A stretch of DNA of 64,000 nucleotides from the NCBI GenBank assembly GCA_038245725.1, contig JBBRSD010000007.1:103369-167368 (forward strand), in the 5' to 3' direction. The notes under the pieces were generated by a model, which saw only the letters and a program-made list of their open reading frames with translations, was not told where the DNA came from and made no database searches. This DNA comes from JBBRSD01 sp038245725 (GTDB taxonomy: Bacteria > Actinomycetota > Coriobacteriia > Anaerosomatales > JAAXUF01). A program made the translations under genes and the position numbers. Positions 1 through 9,917 of this stretch are shown in pieces (position 1 is the first letter of the stretch; each line of letters opens with the position of its first letter).

Positions 1-285
1 GAGGCCGAGGCAGTCGAGGCAGAGCCCGTCGTCGAAGCCGCTCCGGAGGTTGCAGCTGAAGCTGAGCCTGTGGCCGAGGACGCTGTCGAGGCCGCCACTG
101 AAGTTGAGGTAGAGGCTGAGGTGGCACCTGAGGCAGTCGAGGTCGCAGAGGAGACTCCGGCCGCTGTCGAAGAAGTCGCCGAGGAGACGCCGGCCCCTGT
201 CGAAGAAGCCGCCGAGGAAGCCCCTGTCGAGGCTGACGAAGCCGCGGAGGAAGCTCCCGCCAAGGCTGACGAAGCCGCCGAGTAA
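1..285 (+). CDS. C-terminal tail of an acidic Ala/Glu/Val-rich protein (5' truncated; possibly ribosomal protein S1)
   Basis: The reading frame is open from base 1 to the TAA at 283-285, so the gene starts outside the window. The visible ~94 residues consist almost only of Ala, Glu, Val, Pro and Asp in degenerate repeats such as EEVAEETPAPVEE. This is a low-complexity, strongly acidic and presumably disordered tail. No folded domain is visible. Position just upstream of coaE, as I recall for rpsA in some actinobacterial genomes, suggests ribosomal protein S1 with an acidic extension. That identity rests on synteny only. A strong terminator follows directly, so this is the end of its transcript. 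Confidence 0.65.
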   Translation, partial: EAEAVEAEPVVEAAPEVAAEAEPVAEDAVEAATEVEVEAEVAPEAVEVAEETPAAVEEVAEETPAPVEEAAEEAPVEADEAAEEAPAKADEAAE

Positions 286-307
286 CCTGCGCCAGATCGT
301 ATTTCGT

Positions 308-350
308 CGGGGCCGGACAGCGCGCGAGCGCAGTCCGGCCCCGTTGTTTT
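308..350 (+). terminator. Rho-independent terminator
   Basis: An 11-bp stem (CGGGGCCGGAC, 308-318, with its complement 333-343) is closed by a 14-nt loop and followed by TTGTTTT. It ends the transcript of the acidic-tail gene and separates it from coaE. Confidence 0.85.
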
Positions 351-408
351 CGCAACGTTCGTGCCCGCAGGGGTGGGCGTAGAGCCCAAGCTGTGGTACG
401 TCTAGTGC

Positions 409-1032
409 ATGCGAGTAATTGTGATAACAGGTGGCCTCGGTTCGGGGAAGTCCACGGCTGCGGGATACTTCCGCTCCAAGGGCGCGATCACGCTCGACCT
501 TGACGAGGTCGCGGCGAAGCTGATGGCGCCCGGGTCGTCCACCCTGATCCGCGTCGCATGTGAGTTCGGGGCCGATGAGATCTTGGTCGGAGCGGAGGGT
601 CGTCTCGACAAAGCTGCCCTGGCGGAACTCGCGTTCGCGTCGCCCGATGCCGCCCGGCGGTTGGATGCCATCGTGCATCCGGCGGTCGCCCAGGAGGTCG
701 GAGAAGCCATCGCCATGCTGCGCCTGATGGCCGAGCCGCCGCTGGCTGTCGTGCTCGAGGTTCCACTTCTCGTCGAGGCACCGGTCTTCGCCGAGCTTGC
801 CGACGGAGTGCTGTCGCTCGTGGCTCCGGAAGCGGTGAGGGTACAGCGTGCAGTGGAGAAGGGCATGGCTGAAGCTGATGCTCGTCGCAGGATCCGGACG
901 CAGGCGAGCGATGCCGAACGCGCGGAGTTGAGCGACCGCGTCATCGTCAACGACAGCTCTCCCGAAGGACTCTTCGAGCAGCTCGCCGAGTTTTGGGAGG
1001 AGTACGTCGCGATCGGCGGTGCCGTCTCTTGA
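409..1032 (+). CDS. coaE: Dephospho-CoA kinase
   Basis: Phosphorylates the ribose 3'-OH of dephospho-CoA with ATP, the last step of cytosolic coenzyme A synthesis. The 207-residue length is usual for the family. The Walker A loop GGLGSGKST lies at residues 8-16, followed by the DLDEVAAKLM segment and an IVHPAV motif typical of CoaE. The ATG at 409 is the only start that leaves the P-loop at its normal distance from the N-terminus. The stop codon lies 5 nt before the likely start of the lytic transglycosylase gene, so the two are probably cotranscribed with uvrB. Confidence 0.93.
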   Translation: MRVIVITGGLGSGKSTAAGYFRSKGAITLDLDEVAAKLMAPGSSTLIRVACEFGADEILVGAEGRLDKAALAELAFASPDAARRLDAIVHPAVAQEVGEAIAMLRLMAEPPLAVVLEVPLLVEAPVFAELADGVLSLVAPEAVRVQRAVEKGMAEADARRRIRTQASDAERAELSDRVIVNDSSPEGLFEQLAEFWEEYVAIGGAVS

Positions 1033-1037
1033 GGCGC

Positions 1038-1598
1038 ATGACCGTCAGATCCGTGATCGTTGGCGTTGTGCTGCTCCTGGCTGTGGCGACAGCGCTCTTC
1101 CTGCGCGGCCCCTCCTTCTGGCAGCGGCAGTACTATCCTCTCCACTACCAAGGCGAGATTGCGGACTCCTCGGTTCGGCACAAGGTGAGCCCCTATCTCG
1201 TCGCTGCGATCATCAACGCAGAGTCAGGATGGAAGCCCCAGCGGCGCTCCTCGGCGGGCGCGGTCGGGCTCATGCAGGTCATGCCGGCCACAGCGAGAGA
1301 TCTCGGTCGGCGGGGTAGTGTCGATGCGACCCGGTTTCCCGTCGCAAATCTGTCAGACCCCCGTGTCAATATCGAATACGGGACCGCATACGTGCGATAC
1401 CTGGTCGGACGGTACCACGAGATCGAGACCGTGCTGGCGGCGTACAACGCCGGGCTTCGCCACGCCGACAGGTGGGCGGGCAAGGGCGGCGATATCCGCA
1501 CGGCCATCGCATTCCCGGAGACCAAGAACTACGTGCTCAAAGTGATACGGGGTAAGGAGCGTTACGAGAAGCTCTACCCCGCCGCGTTTTCTCGGTGA
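1038..1598 (+). CDS. Membrane-anchored soluble lytic transglycosylase (SLT, family 1)
   Basis: Cleaves the MurNAc-GlcNAc bond of peptidoglycan to give 1,6-anhydro ends. The 187-residue product has an N-terminal hydrophobic segment (residues 4-22), which is a membrane anchor or uncleaved signal, and then one SLT domain. Visible family motifs are the catalytic Glu62 in NAESGWKP, the GLMQVMP motif (77-83), NIEYGTAYV and AYNAG (135-139). I chose ATG 1038 because an upstream in-frame start at 993 would lie inside coaE and add an Arg-rich stretch ahead of the membrane segment. Its TGA overlaps a GTG of the uvrB frame (GTGA). Confidence 0.88.
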   Translation: MTVRSVIVGVVLLLAVATALFLRGPSFWQRQYYPLHYQGEIADSSVRHKVSPYLVAAIINAESGWKPQRRSSAGAVGLMQVMPATARDLGRRGSVDATRFPVANLSDPRVNIEYGTAYVRYLVGRYHEIETVLAAYNAGLRHADRWAGKGGDIRTAIAFPETKNYVLKVIRGKERYEKLYPAAFSR

Positions 1599-1621
1599 GC
1601 ACAGAGACAGAGGGGCAACTC

Positions 1622-3691
<2,070 letters not shown>

Positions 3692-3732
3692 CCGCTGACG
3701 CTGACGAGGCGGTTCTGGCGCAGGGGAACGAA

Positions 3733-3766
3733 GAGCGGACCGCCAGATGAATCCAGCGGTCCGCTC
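3733..3766. terminator. Stem-loop between convergent uvrB and lipoprotein gene
   Basis: A perfect 11-bp stem (GAGCGGACCGC, 3733-3743, with 3756-3766) and 12-nt loop lies between the two convergent genes. It is A-rich on the left and has only AAGTCTT on the right, so it probably works in both directions, better on the minus strand. Confidence 0.65.
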
Positions 3767-3790
3767 AAGTCTTCGATCCGTCGATTTGCG

Positions 3791-4411
3791 TTACTTCTTC
3801 TTGGGGGTAGGAGTCGAGGTCGCTGCGTTGGCAGCTTTTCCCTGCCAGAACCAGGTCTTCATGATCGCATCGAGCTGCCTGCTGAACGCGTCCCATTTGT
3901 CGGGCGTCGAGAGCGCAGCCATGAAGTACTCGTTGTTGTTCGTGCGAATCAGGTAGAAGGCACCCTTGAAGTCTGCACCGGTGGAGTCGACGCCGGTGAC
4001 GGCGACGCGGCTGGCGCTGCGTCCGCCTATCTGGATACTTTCCGGTGCAGCAAGTTTCTGCTGCCTCCATGCACGATTAGCGGCGCGCAACTCAACCAGG
4101 TGCGTGAGCTCCCTGCCCACCGGCGCTGTGGAGGGAACTTCGGACGTCAGCACGAGGAGCGAGGGAGCCGACTTGATCGACGATGCAGCGTCTGCAGGGT
4201 TGGACGGCAGCTTCTCGGATGCGTACACGGCGATAAGGCCCGGTGTCTGGTTCTGCTGCCACGTCGACGGTATGTAGAAGTGGAACCCGCCGGCCAAGTC
4301 CGGCACGCTCACGGTGTTCGGGGCGGTGGATGAGCAACCGGTGAGTCCGGCGGCGGCGAGCAAGAAGCCCGTCAGCACCAGCGAAATCGCGACAAGGCGC
4401 CTGCGCGTCAT
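3791..4411 (-). CDS. Predicted lipoprotein of unknown function
   Basis: Starts with an Arg-rich n-region, a hydrophobic core and the lipobox LTGC, with lipidated Cys26, so it should be anchored on the outer face of the membrane. The remaining ~180 residues form a compact alpha/beta-looking domain: FHFYIPSTWQ near the start, then GGRSASRVAVTGVDSTGADFKGAFYLI. The overall character resembles PsbP/LpqN-like actinobacterial lipoproteins, but I cannot assign a family firmly. ATG 4411 is chosen over ATG 4423 because GGAGG lies 5 nt upstream of it. It is transcribed divergently from the O-antigen ligase-like gene. Confidence 0.75.
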   Translation of the reverse strand: MTRRRLVAISLVLTGFLLAAAGLTGCSSTAPNTVSVPDLAGGFHFYIPSTWQQNQTPGLIAVYASEKLPSNPADAASSIKSAPSLLVLTSEVPSTAPVGRELTHLVELRAANRAWRQQKLAAPESIQIGGRSASRVAVTGVDSTGADFKGAFYLIRTNNNEYFMAALSTPDKWDAFSRQLDAIMKTWFWQGKAANAATSTPTPKKK

Positions 4412-4558
4412 ATGGTCCTCCATGCGTTCGTTGGGCGAATCTCGTGTCCAGAGAATGGACGGCAGTTAGCGAATCTACACTGGGCCGGTGACCTTGACAA
4501 GCAGACCGGTCCCCCGCGTTGACGCGCCCCCGCCGCAACCCCTAGTCTCTACTGCATT

Positions 4559-6370
4559 ATGACGCCAACAATAAGCGCGGGTCTCTCGTTCAGCCGCATT
4601 AATCGCCGAATCTCCATAATCGGCCTCTTCGCAGCTGTGTTCTTCAGCACACCCCTTCTCTCTGACTCGCGCGAACCCTTGCGCGCCGCCGTGCTGGCAG
4701 GTGTGCTCGCATTGGCTATCGGTGCCTCGACGCTTCGAAAGCCCGGTCGCTTCGGCACCATCGGTGCTGCGCTCGTTGCGACACTCGCCGTTCTCTACAT
4801 CGCATCGGTGTTCCATGGCGCGCCCGCGTCCTCTGTTTGGGGCGTCCATGGGCGCTTCCAAGGCGTCGTCTCGAGCGCACTCTATGTTCTGGCAGGCGTC
4901 GCTGGTTACTTCGCTTTGAACGTCGAGGGTCGGTGGCTCGGCCGGGCGGCCGCAGCGTGCGTCGCCGTCGAGGGACTCGTTGTGATCAGCCAGTCGACGA
5001 GCGGTCAGGCCCTCGCGGGAACGATGGGGAACAGCGCGCTCACCGGCGGCTGGCTGGCCATGACCATCGCGCTCGCTGTGGCGGCGGGTCGCACAGAGCG
5101 CGGAATCGGGCGATGGCTGTTGCCGGCTGCGGGGGCGCTCGGCGCGGTTGCGCTTGGCATGACCGGGTCGCGTGGCGGCTGGGTCGGCTTGCTCGCGGGC
5201 CTGCTCGTCTCCCTCGTGCTCGTCCGCCGCAATCGCACCGTCTGGACTCTTAGCGCTGTGGTGGTCGCCGCACTGGTGATCGGCGTGCTCGCGAGCGGGG
5301 GTGCGCTGCACAAGCTCGCAACATCGACGTCGGCGGATGGCTCGGCATCGAGCCGGATCGAGATATGGAAGTCCACCGGCGCGCTCGTGGCGCGAAACCC
5401 GCTCGTGGGCGTCGGGCCCGGCAGGCTGCTCTTCACGTTCCCGCAGTTCGAGACGGTTCGCCACGCCCAGATAGAAGGGCCTGACGTGCGCGTGGACGAG
5501 GCGCACAGCGTGTTCCTTCAGGCGGCCGCGGAAAGCGGCGTCCCAGCAGCAGTCGTGATGTTGGCGCTCGTTGCGCTCTGCCTGACGGCGGGGTGGAGGG
5601 GTGCGCGGCTGGGCGACGCGACGTCGTTCATCGTGCTCGTGGGACTCGTCGCGTATGTGGCGCAAGGTGTGTTCGGCATCCCGACCGTCGAGGTCGAAAC
5701 GATCGCCTGGTTGCTTGGAGGCATGGCCCTCGCACGGTACGACTCGCAGGTAACCGTTGACCTGACCCTGAAGGTTCCGGCGAAACGGAACACGAAGACG
5801 GTCGTCAACCCTGTGGAAGTCGCGCAGGGCGTGGGCGCAATCGCGGCTCGGGCGGGTCTCGTCATGCTCGGTCTGGGCATCGTCGTCGCGTGCATCGTGT
5901 ACATGCGTGGCGATGCCGCGTATTCGCGCGGTCTCGCGTTGTTCGACGGCGGCAAGTTCACCGATGCTGCAGCAGCTCAACGCAGCGCAATCGCGATCGA
6001 TCCGTACTCAGACGTCGCCAGAATCGCGCTGAGCGACACGGCCCTCAACCAGCCGGCTGACGTCGCCGGCATCGATGCCGCGCTCAATTCGCTCGCTCAG
6101 GGCTTAACGATGGAGCCCCTCGACTTCGACCTTCTGTTCGCACGGGCTCGCCTTGCCCAAGCGCGAAACGCCTCAGCGGCCGACGTGTTGAGGGCGTATC
6201 AGGCGGCTGTCCAGGCCTACCCACTGGGAATTCAGGTTCGCCGAGAGGCAATGCAGGCGGCGCTCCTCGCGGGGGACTCCGGTAGCGCGTTCACGTACGC
6301 GGAGGGCATCCTCCTCGTGGTTCCCGATGACCGTAAGGCGCTCTCGGTCCAGGCGAATTCGCCGCACTAG
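4559..6370 (+). CDS. O-antigen ligase/polymerase-like polytopic membrane protein with TPR-like C-terminal region
   Basis: A 603-residue protein with about 10-12 hydrophobic segments through residue ~460 and a soluble C-terminal part. The Wzy_C/WaaL-type signature is visible: WGVHGRFQG in an early loop, then GVGPGRLLFTFPQFE and DEAHSVFLQAAAESGVPA. Enzymes of this class transfer or polymerise lipid-linked glycans on the outer side of the membrane. The last ~130 residues (GLALFDGGKFTDAAAAQRS, then FARARLAQARNASAADVLRAYQAA) look like TPR helices. No glycan-synthesis genes lie nearby, so the acceptor is unknown. The substrate is inferred from the family only. Confidence 0.8.
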   Translation: MTPTISAGLSFSRINRRISIIGLFAAVFFSTPLLSDSREPLRAAVLAGVLALAIGASTLRKPGRFGTIGAALVATLAVLYIASVFHGAPASSVWGVHGRFQGVVSSALYVLAGVAGYFALNVEGRWLGRAAAACVAVEGLVVISQSTSGQALAGTMGNSALTGGWLAMTIALAVAAGRTERGIGRWLLPAAGALGAVALGMTGSRGGWVGLLAGLLVSLVLVRRNRTVWTLSAVVVAALVIGVLASGGALHKLATSTSADGSASSRIEIWKSTGALVARNPLVGVGPGRLLFTFPQFETVRHAQIEGPDVRVDEAHSVFLQAAAESGVPAAVVMLALVALCLTAGWRGARLGDATSFIVLVGLVAYVAQGVFGIPTVEVETIAWLLGGMALARYDSQVTVDLTLKVPAKRNTKTVVNPVEVAQGVGAIAARAGLVMLGLGIVVACIVYMRGDAAYSRGLALFDGGKFTDAAAAQRSAIAIDPYSDVARIALSDTALNQPADVAGIDAALNSLAQGLTMEPLDFDLLFARARLAQARNASAADVLRAYQAAVQAYPLGIQVRREAMQAALLAGDSGSAFTYAEGILLVVPDDRKALSVQANSPH

Positions 6371-6460
6371 GCGAGAAACTAGCTGGTCATGGGTGGCAAA
6401 ACCGATGTGACGACGTCTCTGTTATTCAGGACCGCAGAGGATCGCGACCACCGGCGTGCC

Positions 6461-6535
6461 TACCGTTCGTCGGGAATCTGTTAAGCATCGAACGACCATA
6501 TTGCCATTCCGTCGTTCATGCTCAATAATCTTCAC
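6461..6535. repeat. 75-bp direct repeat, copy A
   Basis: Aligns without gaps to 6597-6671 with 57 of 75 identical bases. It begins TACCGTTCG and ends ATAATCTTCAC. Inside it GAACGAC (6490-6496) and GTCGTTC (6511-6517) form a perfect 7-bp inverted repeat. Confidence 0.8.
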
Positions 6536-6596
6536 GGCGACTCCACGGGAACGCGGTGGCGCCAAGCGGGGTGGGGGCATCATGCTGAACGAATGT

Positions 6597-6671
6597 TACC
6601 GTTCGGCGAAAACTTGTGAATTATTGAACGAACCCATTGCGGTTCCTTAGTTCATCCTCGATAATCTTCAC
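6597..6671. repeat. 75-bp direct repeat, copy B
   Basis: Second copy of the element at 6461-6535, 136 bp downstream of it. The inner inverted repeat is GAACGAA (6626-6632) with TTAGTTC (6647-6653). One pair has changed from C-G to A-T, a compensatory double substitution, and one pair is lost (G-A). Confidence 0.8.
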
Positions 6672-6847
6672 AGCTCCTACATCATTGCCGCATGGGGGTT
6701 CCACAGAACTGACCGTGTTTCACAGAAGTTTCCCCGGGGCTCGACTCCGAGAGACTGCAGAGTCTGAAAGGACTCAATCCTGTGCCGGAAAGGAGGTGCG
6801 TGTAAATGGTGCAAAACACAACCAAGCAATCCAATAGGGAGGGAACC

Positions 6848-9037
6848 ATGAAGAAAGCGCTGATCGTTATGGTCGCTGTTGTGGCCATGATGTTCGCGTT
6901 GGCAGCTCCTGCGTTTGCAGAGGGCTACAACAACTCAGGTTACAACTTTAACGACGGCTCCAACTCGGCCACGTATGGTGCCAACGCTGGTTTCTACCAG
7001 ACCACCACGACCGCCCAGCCTGGCAGCACTTCGATGATCCAGTCGTTCCAAGGCCCGCACGGTGGGTACGCGACTACGACCAATAAGTGCCAGGACTGCC
7101 ACTCGACTCACTACGCAACTGGCAGCTACATGTTGCTCAGGGCTGACAACCGTACAGACGCCTGCAACTTCTGCCACGTCGGCGGCGGCGGTTCGAAGAC
7201 CAACATCCAGATGGACAACCAGTACAGCGCCACCAGCGTGATCACGAGTGACAGCATGGGCTTCGGCACCGGCCACACTCTTGGTTACAAGGGTAAGGCT
7301 CCTGCTGGTATCGACCCTGCGTTCTCGGACACGGCTGGCTTCGCGTGCTTCGACTGTCACTCGCCTCACGGCAACTCGGCGCGTATCCTCGCGACGTTCG
7401 GTGCCCCTGGCGATATCGCCGGCGTTGGTACCGTTCAGGGCCCGATCTACCAGGCTTCGCTCCTGGACACGATGCTCCGCTTCCGTTATGGCGTCGATTT
7501 CACCCCGACTGTCGTAGGTAACTACGCCGGTCAGAACATCGACGCTGTTCCGGCTGCGGCTGCGCCGGTCTGGTCAGAGATGAACCAGTTCATCGGTGCC
7601 GTTCAGGCGTACTCCATGGCTCGTCCGGGCTACGGCACGCCGGCCGGCAAGACCGCAATGGACGCCTTCGACGAGGGCATGGGCGGAAGTGTCGACCCGC
7701 TGGTCGGCGCCGTCATGACCCACGGTATGGGCTTCTTCGGCAGCTACAATGTCCGTTGGGGCTTCGATGCTGACAAGGGCAACATCGTCACGAAGTTCTG
7801 GAACATCGGCATGATCAACAGCGCCCTCGCGGGCTTCGGCATCGCGGACGCTGGTCAGCCGGACGTCGCTCCTCGCGTTGAGACCTGGAAGAAGCCCCTG
7901 TTCCCGAAGGGCCGCTTCATGCTTCTCAAGGACCCGAACGTCTCTCTGACGACGGGCGCCAACCCTGTCGAGATTCCTGACACCTTGGCGACCGACCCGA
8001 ACGACAAGAGCTCCATCGCTGGTTCGGGCACGGCCTTCGGTTACCACAAGATCCCGATCGACTGGGCCAAGCCCAACGGTCCTGCCGCTACCTGGGGCCC
8101 GCTGAGCATGTCCAAGAGTGCCGACGTCTTCCCGCTGCAGTTCCCGTGGGCACCGAACGGCGTTGGCATGGAGAACGAGTTCTGCGCTGACTGTCACGCT
8201 GGTGCCGCTGGTGAGTCTCAGCAGGCCGCCAAGGTGTGGCGTCCCGATCCGCTGCAGAATGGCAAGAACGATGCAGGCGCGTACCTCACCGCTTACAGCC
8301 ACGATTCAAACCCGAAGGGCTGCGCGCGTCAGCAGATCCTGAACCCGCAGAACAAGGACAACATGGGCCCGCACTGCCGCAACTGCCACACTGGCGCTGC
8401 GTCGTGCAACCAGTGCCATGGTCCGCTTGATGGTTCTGACTCTGCCATGAGCCGTAAGAACTGGGAGTCCTACTGGACCGACGGTGACTGGACCGCATGG
8501 GATGGCCAGCAGAACAGCCTGGTCTCCTCGCAGACCATCGGTCTCGAGGGCAAGTCCGGCTACATCCCGCCTGCGTACGTTGGCGCGAGCGCCGTTGCTA
8601 ATATCAACGGTCAGTGCGTTGACGGCGGCTTCAGCTACCCGCACCGCACCTTGGGTGCCAACATGCTGAAGGACAGCCTCTACGGTGTCGACTTCGATGG
8701 TAAGAAGCTTGCCTTCGGTGCCACTCGTGGCGCAGGCAAGACTGATAGCACCATCGCAGCGTACTTCGGTCAGCCTGCGACTCAGGCCGGTAGCGACATC
8801 TACTTCGGTCGCACCGACCCGACGTACCCGAAGAGCGCGAAGATCGCGTCTCTCATCAACACGAAGGTCGAGAACCTCGACTCCGTGTGTATCGATTGTC
8901 ACGGCGACGCAACTGCCTATAAGGGCCAGCTTGCGTACATCGACAAGTACTACTTCCCGTCCAACTTCGACGTCTCGGGCAACACCGCTCCGAACCACGT
9001 CACTGGTTGGGAACTCCTGCTCAAGGGTCTGCCCTAG
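6848..9037 (+). CDS. Secreted heptaheme c-type cytochrome
   Basis: A 729-residue exported protein with seven CXXCH heme-binding motifs, starting at residues 81 (CQDCH), 106 (CNFCH), 167 (CFDCH), 446 (CADCH), 510 (CRNCH), 520 (CNQCH) and 681 (CIDCH). The signal peptide MKKALIV..APAFA ends about residue 24 (AFA|EG). There is no lipobox, C-terminal anchor or sorting signal. Multiheme cytochromes of this kind carry electrons across or outside the envelope, so extracellular or periplasm-like electron transfer is the likely role. The heme-free stretch 172-445 is unusual and could be a separate domain. ATG 6848 has GGGAGGG 4 nt upstream. An in-frame ATG at 6806 has AAGGAGG at 6790-6796 but would put a polar N-terminus before the signal peptide. 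No cytochrome maturation genes are in the window. Confidence 0.9.
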   Translation: MKKALIVMVAVVAMMFALAAPAFAEGYNNSGYNFNDGSNSATYGANAGFYQTTTTAQPGSTSMIQSFQGPHGGYATTTNKCQDCHSTHYATGSYMLLRADNRTDACNFCHVGGGGSKTNIQMDNQYSATSVITSDSMGFGTGHTLGYKGKAPAGIDPAFSDTAGFACFDCHSPHGNSARILATFGAPGDIAGVGTVQGPIYQASLLDTMLRFRYGVDFTPTVVGNYAGQNIDAVPAAAAPVWSEMNQFIGAVQAYSMARPGYGTPAGKTAMDAFDEGMGGSVDPLVGAVMTHGMGFFGSYNVRWGFDADKGNIVTKFWNIGMINSALAGFGIADAGQPDVAPRVETWKKPLFPKGRFMLLKDPNVSLTTGANPVEIPDTLATDPNDKSSIAGSGTAFGYHKIPIDWAKPNGPAATWGPLSMSKSADVFPLQFPWAPNGVGMENEFCADCHAGAAGESQQAAKVWRPDPLQNGKNDAGAYLTAYSHDSNPKGCARQQILNPQNKDNMGPHCRNCHTGAASCNQCHGPLDGSDSAMSRKNWESYWTDGDWTAWDGQQNSLVSSQTIGLEGKSGYIPPAYVGASAVANINGQCVDGGFSYPHRTLGANMLKDSLYGVDFDGKKLAFGATRGAGKTDSTIAAYFGQPATQAGSDIYFGRTDPTYPKSAKIASLINTKVENLDSVCIDCHGDATAYKGQLAYIDKYYFPSNFDVSGNTAPNHVTGWELLLKGLP

Positions 9038-9075
9038 CGTTTAGGCGCTTAGCGCAACCTTCACAGGAAACCAGG

Positions 9076-9108
9076 GAGCCCGTGCCGAAAGGCACGGGCT
9101 CTTTGGTA
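9076..9108 (+). terminator. Rho-independent terminator after the cytochrome
   Basis: Perfect 11-bp stem GAGCCCGTGCC (9076-9086) with 9091-9101, GAAA tetraloop, then TTTGGT. It isolates the cytochrome as a monocistronic unit. Confidence 0.88.
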
Positions 9109-9132
9109 TTCTCGGGACATCGGCGACAAGAA

Positions 9133-9807
9133 CTACGGCAGATACTGCTCGGCGATGTGGGTGACGACGCCGTCCTTGAGCGTGATCCAGTAGGGGGACT
9201 CGCGCAGGCTCGCGTTATCGGCGTCGGGAGCAGCGTAGTAGCTCGCCCACTTCGCGAACGTGATGACGTGCCCCGTGGGATCGGCTGTGCCGTCGTCGTT
9301 CGTCGTCACCGTCACGGTAAGGCCGGTCTTCACCTTCAGCTTCCTGAGAAGCGTGCTGTCGTTGACGATGTAGTAGTCGTTCGGCGGGGGAGACTCGTCG
9401 CCGTGGGCCGCGGCCGCGTTCGCGGCAGCCTTTCCGCTCAGCATCTGCGCGTAGTCGGCGGTGATCACGGGGGCGCTCCCCGACGTGTCGACCTTCTTGA
9501 TGTAGCTGAACTTCCTCAATGCTTTGGACGCCGGCTTCGGCTTGGCCGGAGTGGGCGGTGCGGCAGCGGCTGGCGACGAACTCGCCGCAGCGGCTTGGCT
9601 GTTGGTCGCCTGGATGGCCGTCAACGCGGTCTGCAGTTCGTCAGCCTTCTGGAGCGCTGCCTGCGTGTCGGCATGGGCACGGGTGACGCGTGCGGTGAGC
9701 TGTGCGACGGAGCTTTGCTGGGCGAACCAGACGACTCCGGCACCAACGAGCACGCCGCACAGCGCGGCAGCGGATGCAGCGATCCACACTCGGTTGTTCG
9801 ATGACAT
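9133..9807 (-). CDS. Membrane-anchored coiled-coil protein of unknown function
   Basis: A 224-residue protein with one N-terminal transmembrane helix (residues 8-29), a short heptad-like helical region (SVAQLTARVTRAHADTQAALQKADELQTALTAIQ), an Ala/Pro-rich linker, and a C-terminal soluble domain of about 130 residues ending in AEQYLP. The domain contains YYIVNDSTLLRKLKVKTGLTVTVT, but I do not recognise a family. ATG 9807 is supported by AGGGAGGT just upstream on the minus strand. It converges on the cytochrome, separated by the terminator at 9076-9108. Probably an extracytoplasmic protein. Confidence 0.75.
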   Translation of the reverse strand: MSSNNRVWIAASAAALCGVLVGAGVVWFAQQSSVAQLTARVTRAHADTQAALQKADELQTALTAIQATNSQAAAASSSPAAAAPPTPAKPKPASKALRKFSYIKKVDTSGSAPVITADYAQMLSGKAAANAAAAHGDESPPPNDYYIVNDSTLLRKLKVKTGLTVTVTTNDDGTADPTGHVITFAKWASYYAAPDADNASLRESPYWITLKDGVVTHIAEQYLP

Positions 9808-9917
9808 GTGACCTCCCTGTTCGGATGCGGTGATGGTACCCCTAAGCGCTATGTGCGTGGTTCCTGCATGGTGCTACGCTAGGGAAGGATGGGTCACATG
9901 AGGGGGAGGGCTTCAGC

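Larger units (their letters stand above)
6371..6847. promoter_or_regulatory. Long untranslated regulatory region upstream of the heptaheme cytochrome
   Basis: This 477-bp gap has no convincing gene. It holds two 75-bp imperfect direct copies and seven regularly alternating GAACG/CGTTC-type half-sites: 6464-6468, 6490-6494, 6513-6517, 6587-6591, 6600-6604, 6626-6630 and 6649-6653 (the last reads AGTTC). I do not recognise a known riboswitch. CRP/FNR-like TTGTGA-ATTA-TTGAAC occurs in the second copy but is not a full consensus site. Confidence 0.55.

Noticed and set aside
6456..6650. A 64-codon open frame in the cytochrome leader
   Set aside because: It runs through the duplicated 75-bp element, and it has neither a good ribosome-binding site nor a protein-like composition.
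6371..6847. A cyclic-di-GMP riboswitch in the cytochrome leader (GGCAAAACC near the start)
   Set aside because: Only one short word resembles the class I consensus. The second conserved segment and the tetraloop receptor are missing.
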